Source: Arachidicoccus ginsenosidivorans
GTDB taxonomy: Bacteria; Bacteroidota; Bacteroidia; Chitinophagales; Chitinophagaceae
Length of the DNA: 64,000 nt
Assembly (NCBI RefSeq): GCF_007971385.1
Contig: NZ_CP042434.1
Location: forward strand, 4,464,001-4,528,000
Reading direction: 5' to 3'
The position numbers and the translations under genes are program-made. This document shows, one piece after another, positions 29,950-39,683 of the stretch. The notes under the pieces were generated by a model. That model saw only the letters and a program-made list of their open reading frames with translations, was not told the DNA's origin and did no database searches. Each line of letters opens with the position of its first letter. Position 1 is the first letter of the stretch.

Positions 29950-30552
29950 ATGGAACACACCAACCTTATTTTAATTCGTCATGGCCAGTCTGAATATAAT
30001 CTGGAAAACAGATTTACTGGCTGGCAGGATATTGACATTACGAAGACAGGCAAGCAAGAGGCCAGGAAAGCGGCCTTAGAAATTAAAGATCAAAGAATTG
30101 ATATTGCCTTTACTTCCAAATTAATCAGGGCCCAACATACGTTGCAGATTATTCAAGAAGTGTGTGGCTGGCAGGATGTTCCAGTGGTAATTAATAAGGC
30201 GTTGAATGAGCGCTCTTATGGAGCGCTTGAGGGAAAGGATAAAGCAGAAATTACCAAGGAGTTTGGGGAAAAACAAGTATGGCTTTGGCGCCGTTCCTTT
30301 GATGTGGCACCTCCCGGAGGGGAAAGCCTGAAAGATACGTATAATAGGGTTATTCCCTACTTTAAGCAATCAATCCTGCCTTGTTTGTTGCAAAGTCAGG
30401 AAGTCTTGATTGTAGCCCATGGCAACAGCCTTCGGGCTCTTTTGATGTTTTTAGAATCCCTGTCACCAGCGCAGATTTTGCAAAGAGAAATCGAAACTTG
30501 CGTTCCATTATTTTATGATTTGAGTGAGGATAGACTTCAGCGTCTTAAATGA
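29950..30552 (+). CDS. gpmA: 2,3-bisphosphoglycerate-dependent phosphoglycerate mutase
   Basis: A 200-residue histidine phosphatase-superfamily enzyme converting 3- and 2-phosphoglycerate in glycolysis and gluconeogenesis. Motifs: the phosphohistidine loop LIRHGQSEYNLENRFTGWQD (His10-11 region), LNERSYGALEGKDKAEITKE with the conserved Glu, and the second catalytic His in IVAHGNSLRALLMFLES. PPGGESLKDTYNRVIPYF is typical of the dPGM clade. It is shorter than the 250-residue enterobacterial enzyme, lacking part of the C-terminal tail, which is common in Bacteroidota. The gene stands alone behind a leader with tandem repeats. Confidence 0.92.
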   Translation: MEHTNLILIRHGQSEYNLENRFTGWQDIDITKTGKQEARKAALEIKDQRIDIAFTSKLIRAQHTLQIIQEVCGWQDVPVVINKALNERSYGALEGKDKAEITKEFGEKQVWLWRRSFDVAPPGGESLKDTYNRVIPYFKQSILPCLLQSQEVLIVAHGNSLRALLMFLESLSPAQILQREIETCVPLFYDLSEDRLQRLK

Positions 30553-30840
30553 TCACTTGGAACTGGCTACACAGCGTACGCTTAATAGGTTATGTACTTC
30601 CAGAAGCCCTGGCAATTTAACAAAAGTCTGTTTGCTCATAAGTTCATGCAGCTATCAGAAAAAAATATTCAAAAATTAAAAATATACACCAGTTTCTACC
30701 TAAATTACGGATTGTTATATGGTAGAAAGTATGAGTAAGCGCACAACGTGGTTATTAGTCTCTAAATTGCCGTCTACAATTTCTTGTAATTATTAGTATT
30801 TTTAAATTAGTGAACCAACTAACGAAATAAATAAAATCAA

Positions 30841-32367
30841 ATGAAACGTCATCTTTTATTACCAGCAGCTATTTGGATGGTATCTCTAAGTGTAGTCCAC
30901 AGCCAAAACCGGTCGCATTTTATTCAGGACAGCCTGGATAATTATATAAGCAGTGCTCTAAAAGATTGGCGATTGCCGGGTGTGGCAGTTTGTGTAGTGA
31001 AAGATTCAAAAGTTGTCTATATGAAAGGTTTTGGTGTAAAGGAAGCGGGTGGTACTGACAGTGTGGATGTTAATACACTGTTTATGATTGGCTCTAATAC
31101 CAAAGCATTTACGGCGACTGCCATTGCTATGTTGGATGCTGAAAAAAAACTTTCTTTGAATGACAAGGTAACAAAATGGCTACCCCGGTTCAAACTGGAT
31201 AATAAGCTGGCTGGAGAGCAAGCCATCATTGCCGATTTGCTCTGTCACAGATTGGGCTTTGAAACCTTCCAGGGAGATTTTACTTATTGGAAAAGTAATT
31301 TGACGAGAAACGATATCATTGAAAAAATGGCACATATTAAAGCCGTATACCCTTTTCGGACAACCTGGGGGTATACAAATGCTGCTTTTCTTACAGCAGG
31401 ACAGATCATTCCAAAGGTTACAGGGGAGCAATGGGAAGATTTTATCAAAGAAAGGATTCTACTGCCACTTGATATGAAAAATACCGTAGTTTTAAGCAAA
31501 GACCTGCCGTTTGCCAAAGACAGAGCGCTGGCACATACCGTAAAAGACTCCAACCTAATAAAACTTCCTTACGCCAATATAGACAATTTGGCCCCTGCCG
31601 GCAGCATTAGCTCCTCCGTCAGTGATATGAGCAAATGGGCCATCACTTTATTAAATCATGGAAAATATAAAGGCAAGCAGGTTATTGACCCAAATGTAAT
31701 TGAAAAGACATGGACCCCCTACTCTATTATGCGGCAAAATCCCCCAATGTTCAATGAAGGACATTTTTCACTTTATGGTTTGGGATATGAACTCAAAGAA
31801 TATGAAGGTCGCAGAATTGTTGAGCATGACGGCGGTGTTACCGGCTTTTTAAGTCAATTTTTATTGATACCTGAAGAAAAAATCGGCATTATTGTCTTGA
31901 CAAATAGCGATCAAAATTATTTCTTTGAGGCTTTAGCGAGTGAAATCGAAGATGCCTGTTTAAATTTACCCTTTCGTAACTATAGCCAGGTTTATTTGAA
32001 ATATTTTCAATATGATCAACAGGCCGCTTCTAAGGAGACGAAGATTTTATTAGATTCGGTTAAACTACATTTAAATTCGACGCTCCCGCTGAAATCATAT
32101 ACTGGAAATTATTTCAATGATGTGTATGGTAAGATGCAAATCGTAATGGAAAAAGATGGGTTACAAATGAAATTATCCCACCATCCCACATTAAAAGTAT
32201 TCATGAAACCGCTGGGTGGTAATCGGTTTTATGTAACTTTTTCTGATACCGATTTTGGTGCCGCCGTTTTTACATTCACTACTGCAAATGATGCTGTAAA
32301 ATCTGTCAAGGTAAAAGTGGCTGATTTTGTTGAAATCACTCCATATATCTTTAGAAAAGTTGAGTAA
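30841..32367 (+). CDS. Serine hydrolase, class C beta-lactamase-related
   Basis: An exported 508-residue protein: signal peptide (about 1-21), beta-lactamase/transpeptidase domain (about 30-385) and a C-terminal DUF3471-like beta-rich domain. The nucleophile motif is SNTK (Ser85, Lys88), the second motif is YTNA near residue 178, and the HDGG near 330 stands in place of KTG. Such proteins act as esterases, D-aminopeptidases or peptidoglycan-related hydrolases more often than as true beta-lactamases, so resistance should not be inferred. The gene is monocistronic, with an AT-rich 288-base upstream gap. Confidence 0.88.
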   Translation: MKRHLLLPAAIWMVSLSVVHSQNRSHFIQDSLDNYISSALKDWRLPGVAVCVVKDSKVVYMKGFGVKEAGGTDSVDVNTLFMIGSNTKAFTATAIAMLDAEKKLSLNDKVTKWLPRFKLDNKLAGEQAIIADLLCHRLGFETFQGDFTYWKSNLTRNDIIEKMAHIKAVYPFRTTWGYTNAAFLTAGQIIPKVTGEQWEDFIKERILLPLDMKNTVVLSKDLPFAKDRALAHTVKDSNLIKLPYANIDNLAPAGSISSSVSDMSKWAITLLNHGKYKGKQVIDPNVIEKTWTPYSIMRQNPPMFNEGHFSLYGLGYELKEYEGRRIVEHDGGVTGFLSQFLLIPEEKIGIIVLTNSDQNYFFEALASEIEDACLNLPFRNYSQVYLKYFQYDQQAASKETKILLDSVKLHLNSTLPLKSYTGNYFNDVYGKMQIVMEKDGLQMKLSHHPTLKVFMKPLGGNRFYVTFSDTDFGAAVFTFTTANDAVKSVKVKVADFVEITPYIFRKVE

Positions 32368-32534
32368 CTAAACAAAAATTTGCTACCCATTACCTTTGAT
32401 AGAAATTGACAGCAATGATAAAAAACAACTCGCAAATTGTGGCTAATAGCGGAAAATTCCTAAAGATTGGCGCAGCTTTTAGAGGCCTGAGCAACATACA
32501 ACTATTTTAATTTAAAAATCAGTAGGTTTGTAAC

Positions 32535-32711
32535 ATGAATGAAAAATAATTAAAAAAGATTAAAGACTTAGCCAAAAAGGAACTTGCGCGCGTTAGCTCC
32601 ATGCCCAAAGAAGAAGCGCGTCAGCGGTTGGTAGAGGCTGGCATTTTTAATAAAAATGGCCAGTATACTGCCCCATATTCTACTTTAGCGAAGGCCGTAA
32701 ATCAGCGTTAA
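32535..32711 (+). pseudogene. Small antitoxin-like protein, nonsense at codon 5
   Basis: The frame starts ATG at 32535 (MNEK), has a TAA at 32547-32549, then continues in the same frame as LKKIKDLAKKELARVSSMPK and ends AKAVNQR before a stop at 32709-32711, giving 58 codons. A C-to-T change of CAA at codon 5 would explain the lesion. The product is charged and helical, with a tail of the form IFNKNGQYTAPYSTLAKAV. The next gene's ATG lies four bases after the stop, so the pair was translationally linked; size and position suggest an antitoxin or immunity protein (inference). Confidence 0.65.
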
Positions 32712-32715
32712 GATT

Positions 32716-33332
32716 ATGCTTTAATGTACCAGCCCTAATTTAATTATTGGATTCAACGGTTGTGATGAAGAAAGGGGGAATAAATTGCCTACAAGTCCCA
32801 ATGAAATTACGATAAGCCGTGAAAAATATGACTGGATTGGTCATGGAATGTATTTTTGGGAAAATAATTACCAATGCGCATTGCAACGGGCAAAGGACAA
32901 ACAATAAAGAAATACTGAAGGGAACGTCATAAAGAAACCGGCAGTTATAGGTGCGGTTTTGAAAATTAAATTGTTGTGATTTACCCGATAATAAATAAAT
33001 GCACTAAAAGAGTATTATAAGCCAATGTTTGCCTTTCATGAAAATGGCGAACGGCCAAACCTTCAATATAGAAACGTAAAGTCCGATAATAATGGAGATA
33101 AACTTTTAAGAGAATTGGATTGTGCTGTAATTGGATTTATGCACGCAGAAGTTGAAAAGAATGCCGGAAAATAAATTGAATAAAAGGATGCAGTGATTTT
33201 AAAATTTTCGATTCGGTTGGTGGACTTTTTACAGAAGGTGGCTCCGCCTACAACTGTGCAAGACTTTTAGAAAAAACACATATACAAATATGTATAAGAA
33301 ATCCTAATTGCACTAAAGTCTTTTTAATTTAA
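32716..33332 (+). pseudogene. ADP-ribosyltransferase-like toxin, heavily decayed
   Basis: A former gene of about 205 codons with at least six lesions. The frame from ATG 32716 shows a TAA at codon 3, then SPNLIIGFNGCDEERGNK, EKYDWIGHGMYFWENNYQ, a TAA, KKPAVIGAVLKIKLL, several stops, KLLRELDCAVIGFM, and after a frame change KIFDSVGGLFTEGG and HIQICIRNPNCTKVF to the stop at 33330-33332. GFNGCD and GHGMYFWEN resemble the first two NAD-binding motifs of ADP-ribosyltransferase-fold toxins (Hxx...GxGxYF), which is the basis of the call; the family name is not certain. With the small upstream gene it looks like a dead toxin-antitoxin pair. Confidence 0.6.
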
Positions 33333-33374
33333 TTCCATAGCCCCTAAGTTATGTGTAAAATTGGCTGTAAATAA

Positions 33375-33401
33375 AAAAGGCATTGATTATCAATGCCTTT
33401 T
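33375..33401 (+). terminator. Rho-independent terminator
   Basis: AAAAGGCATTGA (33375-33386), loop TTA, TCAATGCCTTTT (33390-33401), perfect arms, 43 bases after the end of the decayed toxin-like gene. Confidence 0.8.
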
Positions 33402-33598
33402 GCGGTGAGGGCGGCACCCAATGATATTTTATATAACGAATTGAATTACAATTATTTAGGAAGATTTGAATTGACCCTGATAACCGTATTGGTACCTTAC
33501 TAATCTGGATTCAAATGAACCTAAGCAAAGGTAAACTTTATTTTAATATTCATAGCGCGGCAGTCTAAAAATCTTGATTAATCTGTCAATAGAGAAAA
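33402..33598. other. Intergenic region, no gene seen
   Basis: The sequence after the terminator shows no supportable gene. It marks the passage from mixed chromosomal genes to the minus-strand metal-resistance block. Confidence 0.5.
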
Positions 33599-33699
33599 CT
33601 AAATATTAGACTCTGCTTGAGTATTTATAACTGTACATTTGTGTTTATTATTTGGACGACTTATTTTCGATCTTTCAATATTTCGGAGGCATCATTCAT
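33599..33699 (-). CDS. Possible short ORF at the end of the ars operon
   Basis: An AGGAAG ribosome site precedes ATG 33699 (MNDASEILKDRK), only 12 bases after the phosphoesterase stop. As sequenced it ends after 12 codons at 33661; one extra base in the A4 run would extend it to 33 residues (ISRPNNKHKCTVINTQAES). It may be a leftover of a further operon gene. No family is recognised. Confidence 0.25.
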
Positions 33700-33710
33700 A
33701 ATCTTCCTAT

Positions 33711-34484
33711 TTAATGCGCGTTTCTTAAACTTTCCGCATATCTATCGGGCAAAATACTTTCTTCAACTGCTTTGGCTGCTTTTTCTACATCATATTGAAA
33801 CCGGATGAACTCCACTTGAATGCTTTCTTTCACCGATATAGCACTTTGCTCATTTATATGAAGCAAAACATAGCAGCCTCTTGGGTCTCCGTCTTTTGGC
33901 TTGCCCACCGATCCTATATTTACAGCGTGGCGAAAATGATCTTGTCCGGCAGTACCTGAATTTAAGATACGGTGGTAAGGCTTATGGGTATGCCCGAAGC
34001 ACATAATATCGGCATCTGCCTGTTCCATAATGCGCAGCATACTTTTTTCTTCCCTGTCTTCAAAAAGATACTCATTGATCCGCCTTGGACTGCCGTGCAC
34101 CAGCAGCAAATTCAATTTGTCGTTATTCAACTGAAATTCCAATCGTATGTGAGCGGGAAGCGTTCTTAGATATTTGCGTTCGGCATCTTTTATCAATTCA
34201 TTGGTAAGGGCAATCGAAACCTTACCCATGTGCTTCTCTTCATCTGTTTTATATGCACAACCGCAGTCGTTGCTTACCCTGCCGATACCAAAATCGTAAT
34301 TCCCCGCAATTGTAGGAATGCCGCGGTTCCTAATAATATTAGTCACTTCATTTGGCCAAATATTATATCCTACAAGATCACCAAGACAATATATTGCATC
34401 GGGCTGCTTTGCATCTATATCTTCTAAACATGCCTGGAGTGCTGGCAAATTGGCATGAATATCACTGAACAGGGCTATTTTCAT
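33711..34484 (-). CDS. Metallophosphoesterase family protein in the ars operon
   Basis: A 257-residue calcineurin-like phosphoesterase of the YfcE type, with all metal-ligand motifs: [30 protein letters not shown] (Asn-Tyr-Asp in place of NHD), LLVHGSPR and [11 protein letters not shown]. It is soluble and cytoplasmic, needing Mn2+ or similar. Its ATG overlaps the acr3 stop by four bases, so it is translated as the last full gene of the ars operon. A role in arsenic resistance is not obvious; removal of arsenylated or arsenate-analogue phosphoesters, or signalling turnover, are possibilities (inference). A Cys pair (NDCGCAYK) near residue 75 is unusual for the family. Confidence 0.88.
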   Translation of the reverse strand: MKIALFSDIHANLPALQACLEDIDAKQPDAIYCLGDLVGYNIWPNEVTNIIRNRGIPTIAGNYDFGIGRVSNDCGCAYKTDEEKHMGKVSIALTNELIKDAERKYLRTLPAHIRLEFQLNNDKLNLLLVHGSPRRINEYLFEDREEKSMLRIMEQADADIMCFGHTHKPYHRILNSGTAGQDHFRHAVNIGSVGKPKDGDPRGCYVLLHINEQSAISVKESIQVEFIRFQYDVEKAAKAVEESILPDRYAESLRNAH

Positions 34485-35566
34485 CTACCTTGATTTTTTT
34501 GAGGTTTATTATAATATTTATTACGAAGCCAAAAAGCAACATTCACCAGGATAATGAGCGCAGGAACTTCTACCAGCGGCCCGATGACACCTGCAAAGGC
34601 TTCTCCCGAATTAATGCCAAACACACCAATAGCCACCGCAATAGCCAATTCAAAATTATTACCTGCAGCCGTAAAGGAAACCGCAGCATTCTGCGCATAA
34701 TCTGCGCCCAGACGTTTCCCTACAAAAAAGCTAACCAGAAACATAATAGCAAAATAGACAATTAACGGGATTGCTATGCGGATCACATCAAAAGGTATCC
34801 GGACAATCATCTGGCCTTTCAGGCTGAACATAACCACTATTGTAAATAGTAGGGCTATAAGCGTGATAGGAGATATAAACGGAACAAACTTTTGCTGGTA
34901 CCACGCATCCCCTTTTAAGCGCAATAGCAGATAACGGCTGATAAGACCGGCGGCAAAAGGAATGCCCAGGTAAATAGCTACGCTACACGCAATCTCTCCA
35001 ATGGTAATATGAACGTCCAGACCTTTTAATCCAAAGAGTGGCGGAAGAACGGTAATAAACAGGTAGGCGTAAACACTGTATAGCAATACCTGGAAAATAC
35101 TGTTTAATGCGACCAATCCCGCTGCGTATTCCCGGTTTCCTTCAGCCAGCTCATTCCAGACAATGACCATTGCGATGCACCTGGCAAGGCCGATAAGTAT
35201 CAATCCGACCATATATTCCGGGTAACCATGCAGGAAAAGTAGCGCGAGCAAGAACATTAATACAGGCCCGAAAACCCAATTAAGAAGTAAAGAAGCGCCT
35301 AATACCTTTGTGTTTTTAAACACTTTACCTAACTGCTCGTAACGTACTTTGGCTAAAGGCGGATACATCATCAAAATCAACCCTATTGCCAGGGGAATAT
35401 TGGTTGTTCCCGAAGAAAAGGAATTGATAAAATCGGATGAGGAAGGGACAAAATACCCTATGGAAACACCGCAGAGCATCGCCAGGAATATCCACAGGGT
35501 AAGGTACCTATCCAGGAAACCTAACTTTTTCCTTTCATGTGCAGGAGCGCAGTTTTTTGCAGACAT
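34481..35566 (-). CDS. acr3: ACR3 family arsenite efflux transporter
   Basis: A 361-residue inner-membrane protein with ten predicted helices. The hallmark Cys lies in helix 4 ([20 protein letters not shown]), followed by the [16 protein letters not shown] segment and the discontinuous-helix motif [17 protein letters not shown]. It expels As(III), and in some members Sb(III), using the proton gradient. It lies 20 bases after arsM and overlaps the phosphoesterase start by four bases. Its start ([20 protein letters not shown]) is normal for the family. Confidence 0.95.
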   Translation of the reverse strand: MSAKNCAPAHERKKLGFLDRYLTLWIFLAMLCGVSIGYFVPSSSDFINSFSSGTTNIPLAIGLILMMYPPLAKVRYEQLGKVFKNTKVLGASLLLNWVFGPVLMFLLALLFLHGYPEYMVGLILIGLARCIAMVIVWNELAEGNREYAAGLVALNSIFQVLLYSVYAYLFITVLPPLFGLKGLDVHITIGEIACSVAIYLGIPFAAGLISRYLLLRLKGDAWYQQKFVPFISPITLIALLFTIVVMFSLKGQMIVRIPFDVIRIAIPLIVYFAIMFLVSFFVGKRLGADYAQNAAVSFTAAGNNFELAIAVAIGVFGINSGEAFAGVIGPLVEVPALIILVNVAFWLRNKYYNKPQKNQGR

Positions 35567-35586
35567 ATTTTTCGCGTTTAAAGAGT

Positions 35587-36429
35587 TTAATTACAACAAT
35601 CAGGGCCGCAGCAAGCCGCCTCTGCGGGTTTTTCTGCATAGACGGTGATGCTTTTAATGCTGCTATCTCCGTTTCTAAATTGACTGATTTGTTCTTTTGA
35701 AAGATAGCCTGCGAGGATATCATCAGGAATTTGAATAGCCTTTTCTTTTTGAAGGGTTATATTGCTGAATCCGTTTTGTAAGATAAGGTCTAAATAATCC
35801 TTTTTCTGAATAGCTCCCGCAACACATCCGGCATACATTTCGGCCGCTTGCTGTAATGCAGGTGGCAATTCCCCTTCTAAAACAATATCGGAAATACTGA
35901 AATGGCCTCCGGGTTTCAACACCCTATAAATTTCTTTAAATACCCCGTCTTTATTCGGCACAAGGTTTAAAACGCAATTACTCACAATTACATCCGCAGC
36001 ATTTGCCGTAACAGGCATTTTCTCGATATCACCACGGCGAAATTCCACATTATTATAGCCCAGCTTATCCACGTTGGCTCTTGCTTTATCTACCATTGCA
36101 GGCGTAAAATCTATGCCGATCACTTTACCGGTTTCGCCGGTTTCCCTGCGGGCAATAAAACAATCATTACCTGCACCTGAACCCAGATCAATAACGGTAT
36201 CTCCCGGTTTTATCTGCGCATATTGTGTCGGTAGCCCGCAGCCCAATCCTAAATCCGCATCTGGATTATAGCCTTCCAGGGTACTGTAATCGTCGCTCAT
36301 AATATGATACACTTCGGTGGAGCAGCATCCCGATCCGCAGCAGGACGCTTCATTGGTGGCCTTATCTTGCAGGGCGATAGCTGCATATTTTTGTTGTACC
36401 AGCTCTTTTAATTTTTGTTCGTTGTTCAT
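35587..36429 (-). CDS. arsM: Arsenite S-adenosylmethionine methyltransferase
   Basis: A 280-residue cytoplasmic enzyme that methylates As(III) to volatile or less toxic forms. The SAM site is [18 protein letters not shown]. Arsenic-binding cysteines are present: one in the N-terminal Cys-rich segment (SCCGSGCCS), NDCF, SNCVLNL and YAGCVAGA, the last two corresponding to the catalytic pair. A further CCGPDCC tail at the C-terminus is usual in bacterial ArsM. It is the third gene of the ars operon, 28 bases after arsC. Confidence 0.95.
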   Translation of the reverse strand: MNNEQKLKELVQQKYAAIALQDKATNEASCCGSGCCSTEVYHIMSDDYSTLEGYNPDADLGLGCGLPTQYAQIKPGDTVIDLGSGAGNDCFIARRETGETGKVIGIDFTPAMVDKARANVDKLGYNNVEFRRGDIEKMPVTANAADVIVSNCVLNLVPNKDGVFKEIYRVLKPGGHFSISDIVLEGELPPALQQAAEMYAGCVAGAIQKKDYLDLILQNGFSNITLQKEKAIQIPDDILAGYLSKEQISQFRNGDSSIKSITVYAEKPAEAACCGPDCCN

Positions 36430-36457
36430 TTTCGTAAGTTTTTATACATTAAGAATA

Positions 36458-36904
36458 TTACATCCAGAATTTTAAGACTTTCGCTTCGCCGATAAAATCG
36501 GTTACTTTTTTCTTTATCTCATCCCGCACTTCGCGGGTTTGCGCCAAAATTTCTTCTTTAGTACCCTTAAACCCGGAAGGATCGGGGAAAGACCAGGCAA
36601 TGCGCTTGGTCATGCCTGGAAAAACAGGGCAGCGCTCGGCGCTTGCCGCATCGCAGACGGTAATGACTGCATTAAAGGGCTTGCCTTGCCTGAAAAGGTC
36701 AAATACGGCCTTCGTCTGTTTACCGCTGATGTCAATCCCGGCTTCCGCCATAGCTTCCACCACATAGGGATTTAAGGTACCTGGTTCCAAACCCGCACTT
36801 TCGGCGATAAAGGCGTCTGCGCCTAATTCATTTAAGAAAGCCTCGGCCATCTGGCTTCTTGCACTATTATGAACGCATACGAACAGAATTTTATGCTTTT
36901 CCAT
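36458..36904 (-). CDS. arsC: Arsenate reductase, LMW-phosphatase (thioredoxin) type
   Basis: About 148 residues from the ATG at 36904 ([20 protein letters not shown]); the longer frame back to 36964 overlaps arsR and is not needed. It has the CX5R P-loop CVHNSARS, the general-acid loop FPDPSGF and the two resolving cysteines in [14 protein letters not shown]. It reduces As(V) to As(III) with electrons from thioredoxin. Start choice leaves a 50-base gap to arsR. It supplies the substrate for ArsM and ACR3. Confidence 0.93.
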   Translation of the reverse strand: MEKHKILFVCVHNSARSQMAEAFLNELGADAFIAESAGLEPGTLNPYVVEAMAEAGIDISGKQTKAVFDLFRQGKPFNAVITVCDAASAERCPVFPGMTKRIAWSFPDPSGFKGTKEEILAQTREVRDEIKKKVTDFIGEAKVLKFWM

Positions 36905-36954
36905 ATTTTTGTATTTGTTTATTGCAATAAAGCGATTTAATGAAGAAAAAAATA

Positions 36955-37290
36955 TCAACAACAACCTTCTCCCGTCGGGTCTCCCACTTCTACAAAGAAA
37001 TTATTAAAAAATTCCCGGAATTTCTTCCAGACTTTCGGGTCAATACAATAGCATACGCTTGTCCCTTCCACAGAACCCTGGATAATTCCCGCCAGCTTTA
37101 ATTCCTTTAAATGTTGGGAAATGGTCGGCTGGGCCAGGCCAAGTTCAACTACCAAATCCCCACAAATGCAGGCATTTGTCTTCACAAGTTGCTCTAAAAT
37201 GGCTATCCGGGCCGGGTGTGCGATAGCCTTCGCCATATTTGCCAATTCATTTTGCTTTTTATTGAATAAATCCGTTTTTGTAGAGCCCAT
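36955..37290 (-). CDS. arsR: ArsR-type As(III)-responsive repressor
   Basis: A 111-residue winged-helix repressor. The metal-binding alpha-3 motif is NACICGDLV (CxC), and the recognition helix is [21 protein letters not shown]-terminal Cys pair (GEGCC) may add a third ligand, as in some ArsR variants. It is the first gene of the ars operon and should repress it until As(III) binds. A partial palindrome lies 14 bases before its start. Confidence 0.93.
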   Translation of the reverse strand: MGSTKTDLFNKKQNELANMAKAIAHPARIAILEQLVKTNACICGDLVVELGLAQPTISQHLKELKLAGIIQGSVEGTSVCYCIDPKVWKKFREFFNNFFVEVGDPTGEGCC

Positions 37291-37303
37291 ATTTCATTCT
37301 TCA

Positions 37304-37319
37304 ATTGCAATATTACGAT
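37304..37319 (-). promoter_or_regulatory. Candidate ArsR operator
   Basis: ATTGCAAT|ATTACGAT is a 16-bp quasi-palindrome (6 of 8 positions match), 14 bases upstream of arsR. The nearby GATAATT repeats at 37317-37323 and 37338-37344 are 21 bases apart, two helical turns. Inferred from position and symmetry only. Confidence 0.45.
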
Positions 37320-37376
37320 AATTACTTAACAATTGTAGATAATTCATGAAAAAATTCTGAACATTCTTAATTAACT

Positions 37377-37616
37377 TTATATAAGTGTGGGAGAATGTTG
37401 GAATTCGAGATTGATATTTTGATACAGTCCCAGTAGCTCAGGGAATGTCATCGTTTTGATATTCAGGATAGTCCAGAAGAAAATTTCGAAGGCTGATGAA
37501 AAGGAAAAAACGTTAAAATTAGCTCCCTTTCAGGTCCAGTCATTTGATCACAAACTAAATAACAATCTTCATCGTTAAAAATTCTGTAATGAAAAGTAGC
37601 TGAAAATTAAAGCATA
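37377..37616 (-). other. Unrecognised remnant between P-type ATPase and arsR
   Basis: If one base is added to the A6 run at 37505-37510, an open frame of about 76 residues appears (RIFNDEDCYLVCDQMTGPER ... FEIFFWTILNIKTMTFPELL), ending at 37377-37379. No start codon fits, because a TAA precedes it. It has coding-like composition but no recognised family; it may be the tail of a deleted gene. Confidence 0.3.
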
Positions 37617-37621
37617 ATACT

Positions 37622-39659
37622 TCAAAACTGCATTCGTTGTATCCTAACTGCATTCAATATTGCTAACAAAGCTACACCTACATCTGCGAAAACAGCTTCC
37701 CACATGGTTGCCAAGCCTCCCGCTCCCAAAGCTAAGACAACCGCCTTTACGGTAAACGCCAAAGCGATATTTTGTATCACAATTCGCTTAGTAGCCTTTC
37801 CTATTTTAATGGCTGTAACTATTTTGGAAGGCTGATCTGTTTGAATGACTACATCAGCCGTTTCAATGGCAGCATCACTGCCCAATGCCCCATAGCAATC
37901 CCAACGTCACTTAATGCCAACACCGGTGCATCATTGACGCCATCTCCGACAAAAGCGATGATGTTCGTTTTATCCTGCTTTAACTCTTCAATTTTATCTA
38001 CTTTATCCTCGGGCAATAAATCACCAAAGGCCTTGTCTATGTCTAAATGCCCTGCTATTTTTTGTGTAATGGCATTTTTATCCCCACTCAACATTATCGT
38101 TTGCCTAATACCGTTCAAGTGCATTTGCTTAATGGCCTGCTTGGCATCTTCCTTTACTTCATCCGCTATCAGTACATAGCCAGCATATTTATTATTAATA
38201 GCCACCACAACGATCGTTTCTGCAACCTGATCTATAGCTGTATCATAACTCACATTAAATTTCCTAAGTAATCTGGTATTCCCAGCCAGCACATATTTAC
38301 CGTTTACTTTCCCTTTTAATCCATGCCCTGAAATTTCCTCTATATCTTCTGTGGCATAAGCTTGCACGTCGTTTTTCTGATATTCGGCGATAGCTTTGGC
38401 AATAGGATGTGTGGATTTACTTTCTAATGCGGACAATATTGGAATAAAGTCATTTTTATCCATCCCGGTCGTAACAATGTCCTGGACTTTAAAAACACCA
38501 GCTGTTAGTGTTCCTGTCTTATCCATTACTACCGTATTTATTTTGGTCATCAGTTCTAAGTAATTCGAGCCTTTAAACAGGATGCCATTTTTACTGGCTG
38601 CGCCAATTCCTCCAAAATAGCCTAATGGTATAGAAATAACCAGTGCGCAGGGGCAACTGATCACTAAAACACCAATGCCCTATACAGCCATTGTGTAAAT
38701 AGGTAGTCACCGACAATAAAATATGGGATGAGCACTAAAGCCACCGCCAAAAAAAATACAATAGGCGTATATATTTTCGCAAATCTCCTTATTAGTAATT
38801 CTGTCTTTGCTTTCCGCGTAGTAGCATTTTGAACCATATCCAGTATTCTTGCAAGAGAACTGTCAGCAAATTTCTTAGTTACCTTCAATTCAATTACTTT
38901 ATCAAGGTTGAGCATTCCCGCCAAGACCTGTTCCCCTTTGTAAATGGATTTAGGTTTGCTCTCACCTGTAAGCGCTGCGGTATTAAAACTGCCACCCACA
39001 CTAAGCATTTGTCCATCCAAAGGCACTTTTTCACCTGACTTTACCTGAATCGTTTCTCCTACAGAAACATTTTCAGGTTTTGTTTCTATATATTTATTGT
39101 CCTTCAAAACGCTTGCAGCATCTGGCCTTATATCCAATAATGCCTTTATGTTTCCTTTGGCCTTCCTCACAGCTGCACTTTGGAATAATTCTCCAATGGC
39201 ATAGAAGAGCATCACTGCCACACCTTCGGGGTATTGGCCAATAGCAAATGCACCGATAGTTGCTAAAACCATTAAGGTGAACTCGGTGAAGAATTCTTTA
39301 CCTAATAACGCATCCCAGCCTTCCTTCATTACCGGAAAACCTACCGGCAAATAGGCAACGGCATACCATGCAAAGCGGATATACCCGGTGAAAAATGCCG
39401 GTTTTACATAATTATCCAATGCAATGCCGATTAATAGCATCATCAAACTAATTAAGGCAGGCAGATATTTTATAATAGCACTTTTCCCTTTTATATCTGC
39501 CTGTCCTTGTTCTTTATCATCAGGCTCCTCCTCATGCTCCTCCTCATGCAATAGCCTTTTTCCACCAGCGTCTGTATAGATTTTTTCTTCCAACGTACAA
39601 CAGGTTATTCTTCCCTGCGCATCATAGGTATGAACGTGATTTGGGTCTGTATTTTTCAT
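37622..39659 (-). CDS. P1B-type Zn/Cd/Pb-type P-type ATPase (two frameshifts)
   Basis: Three frames join into a 679-residue pump if a base is restored in A4 38666-38669 and in C4 37888-37891. It lacks an N-terminal HMA domain and instead has CCTLEEKI and an acidic His-Glu stretch (LLHEEEHEEEPDDKEQ). Core motifs: TGES in AALTGESKPK, CPC in VISCPCALVIS, DKTGTLT, the HP motif in SKSTHPIAKA, and GDGVNDAP; the tail KAVVLALGAGGLATMWEAVF matches ZntA/CadA. It expels Zn2+, Cd2+ or Pb2+ from the cytoplasm (family knowledge). It is the last gene of the czc-like operon, 24 bases after the ZIP gene. As sequenced no fragment is functional. Confidence 0.9.
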
Positions 39660-39683
39660 TTTTAAATATTTAATATCATTAAG

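Noticed and set aside
30841-32367. Beta-lactam resistance gene
   Set aside because: The third motif is HDGG in place of KTG and a C-terminal DUF3471-like domain is present, typical of esterase or peptidase relatives.
33400-33420. GCGGTGAGGGCGGCACCCA, similar to a tRNA end that could mark an attachment site
   Set aside because: No cloverleaf or T-loop can be built around it and no integrase is nearby.
36905-36964. Longer start for arsC overlapping arsR
   Set aside because: The LMW-phosphatase fold begins at MEKHKILFV; the extension overlaps arsR and is not conserved-looking.
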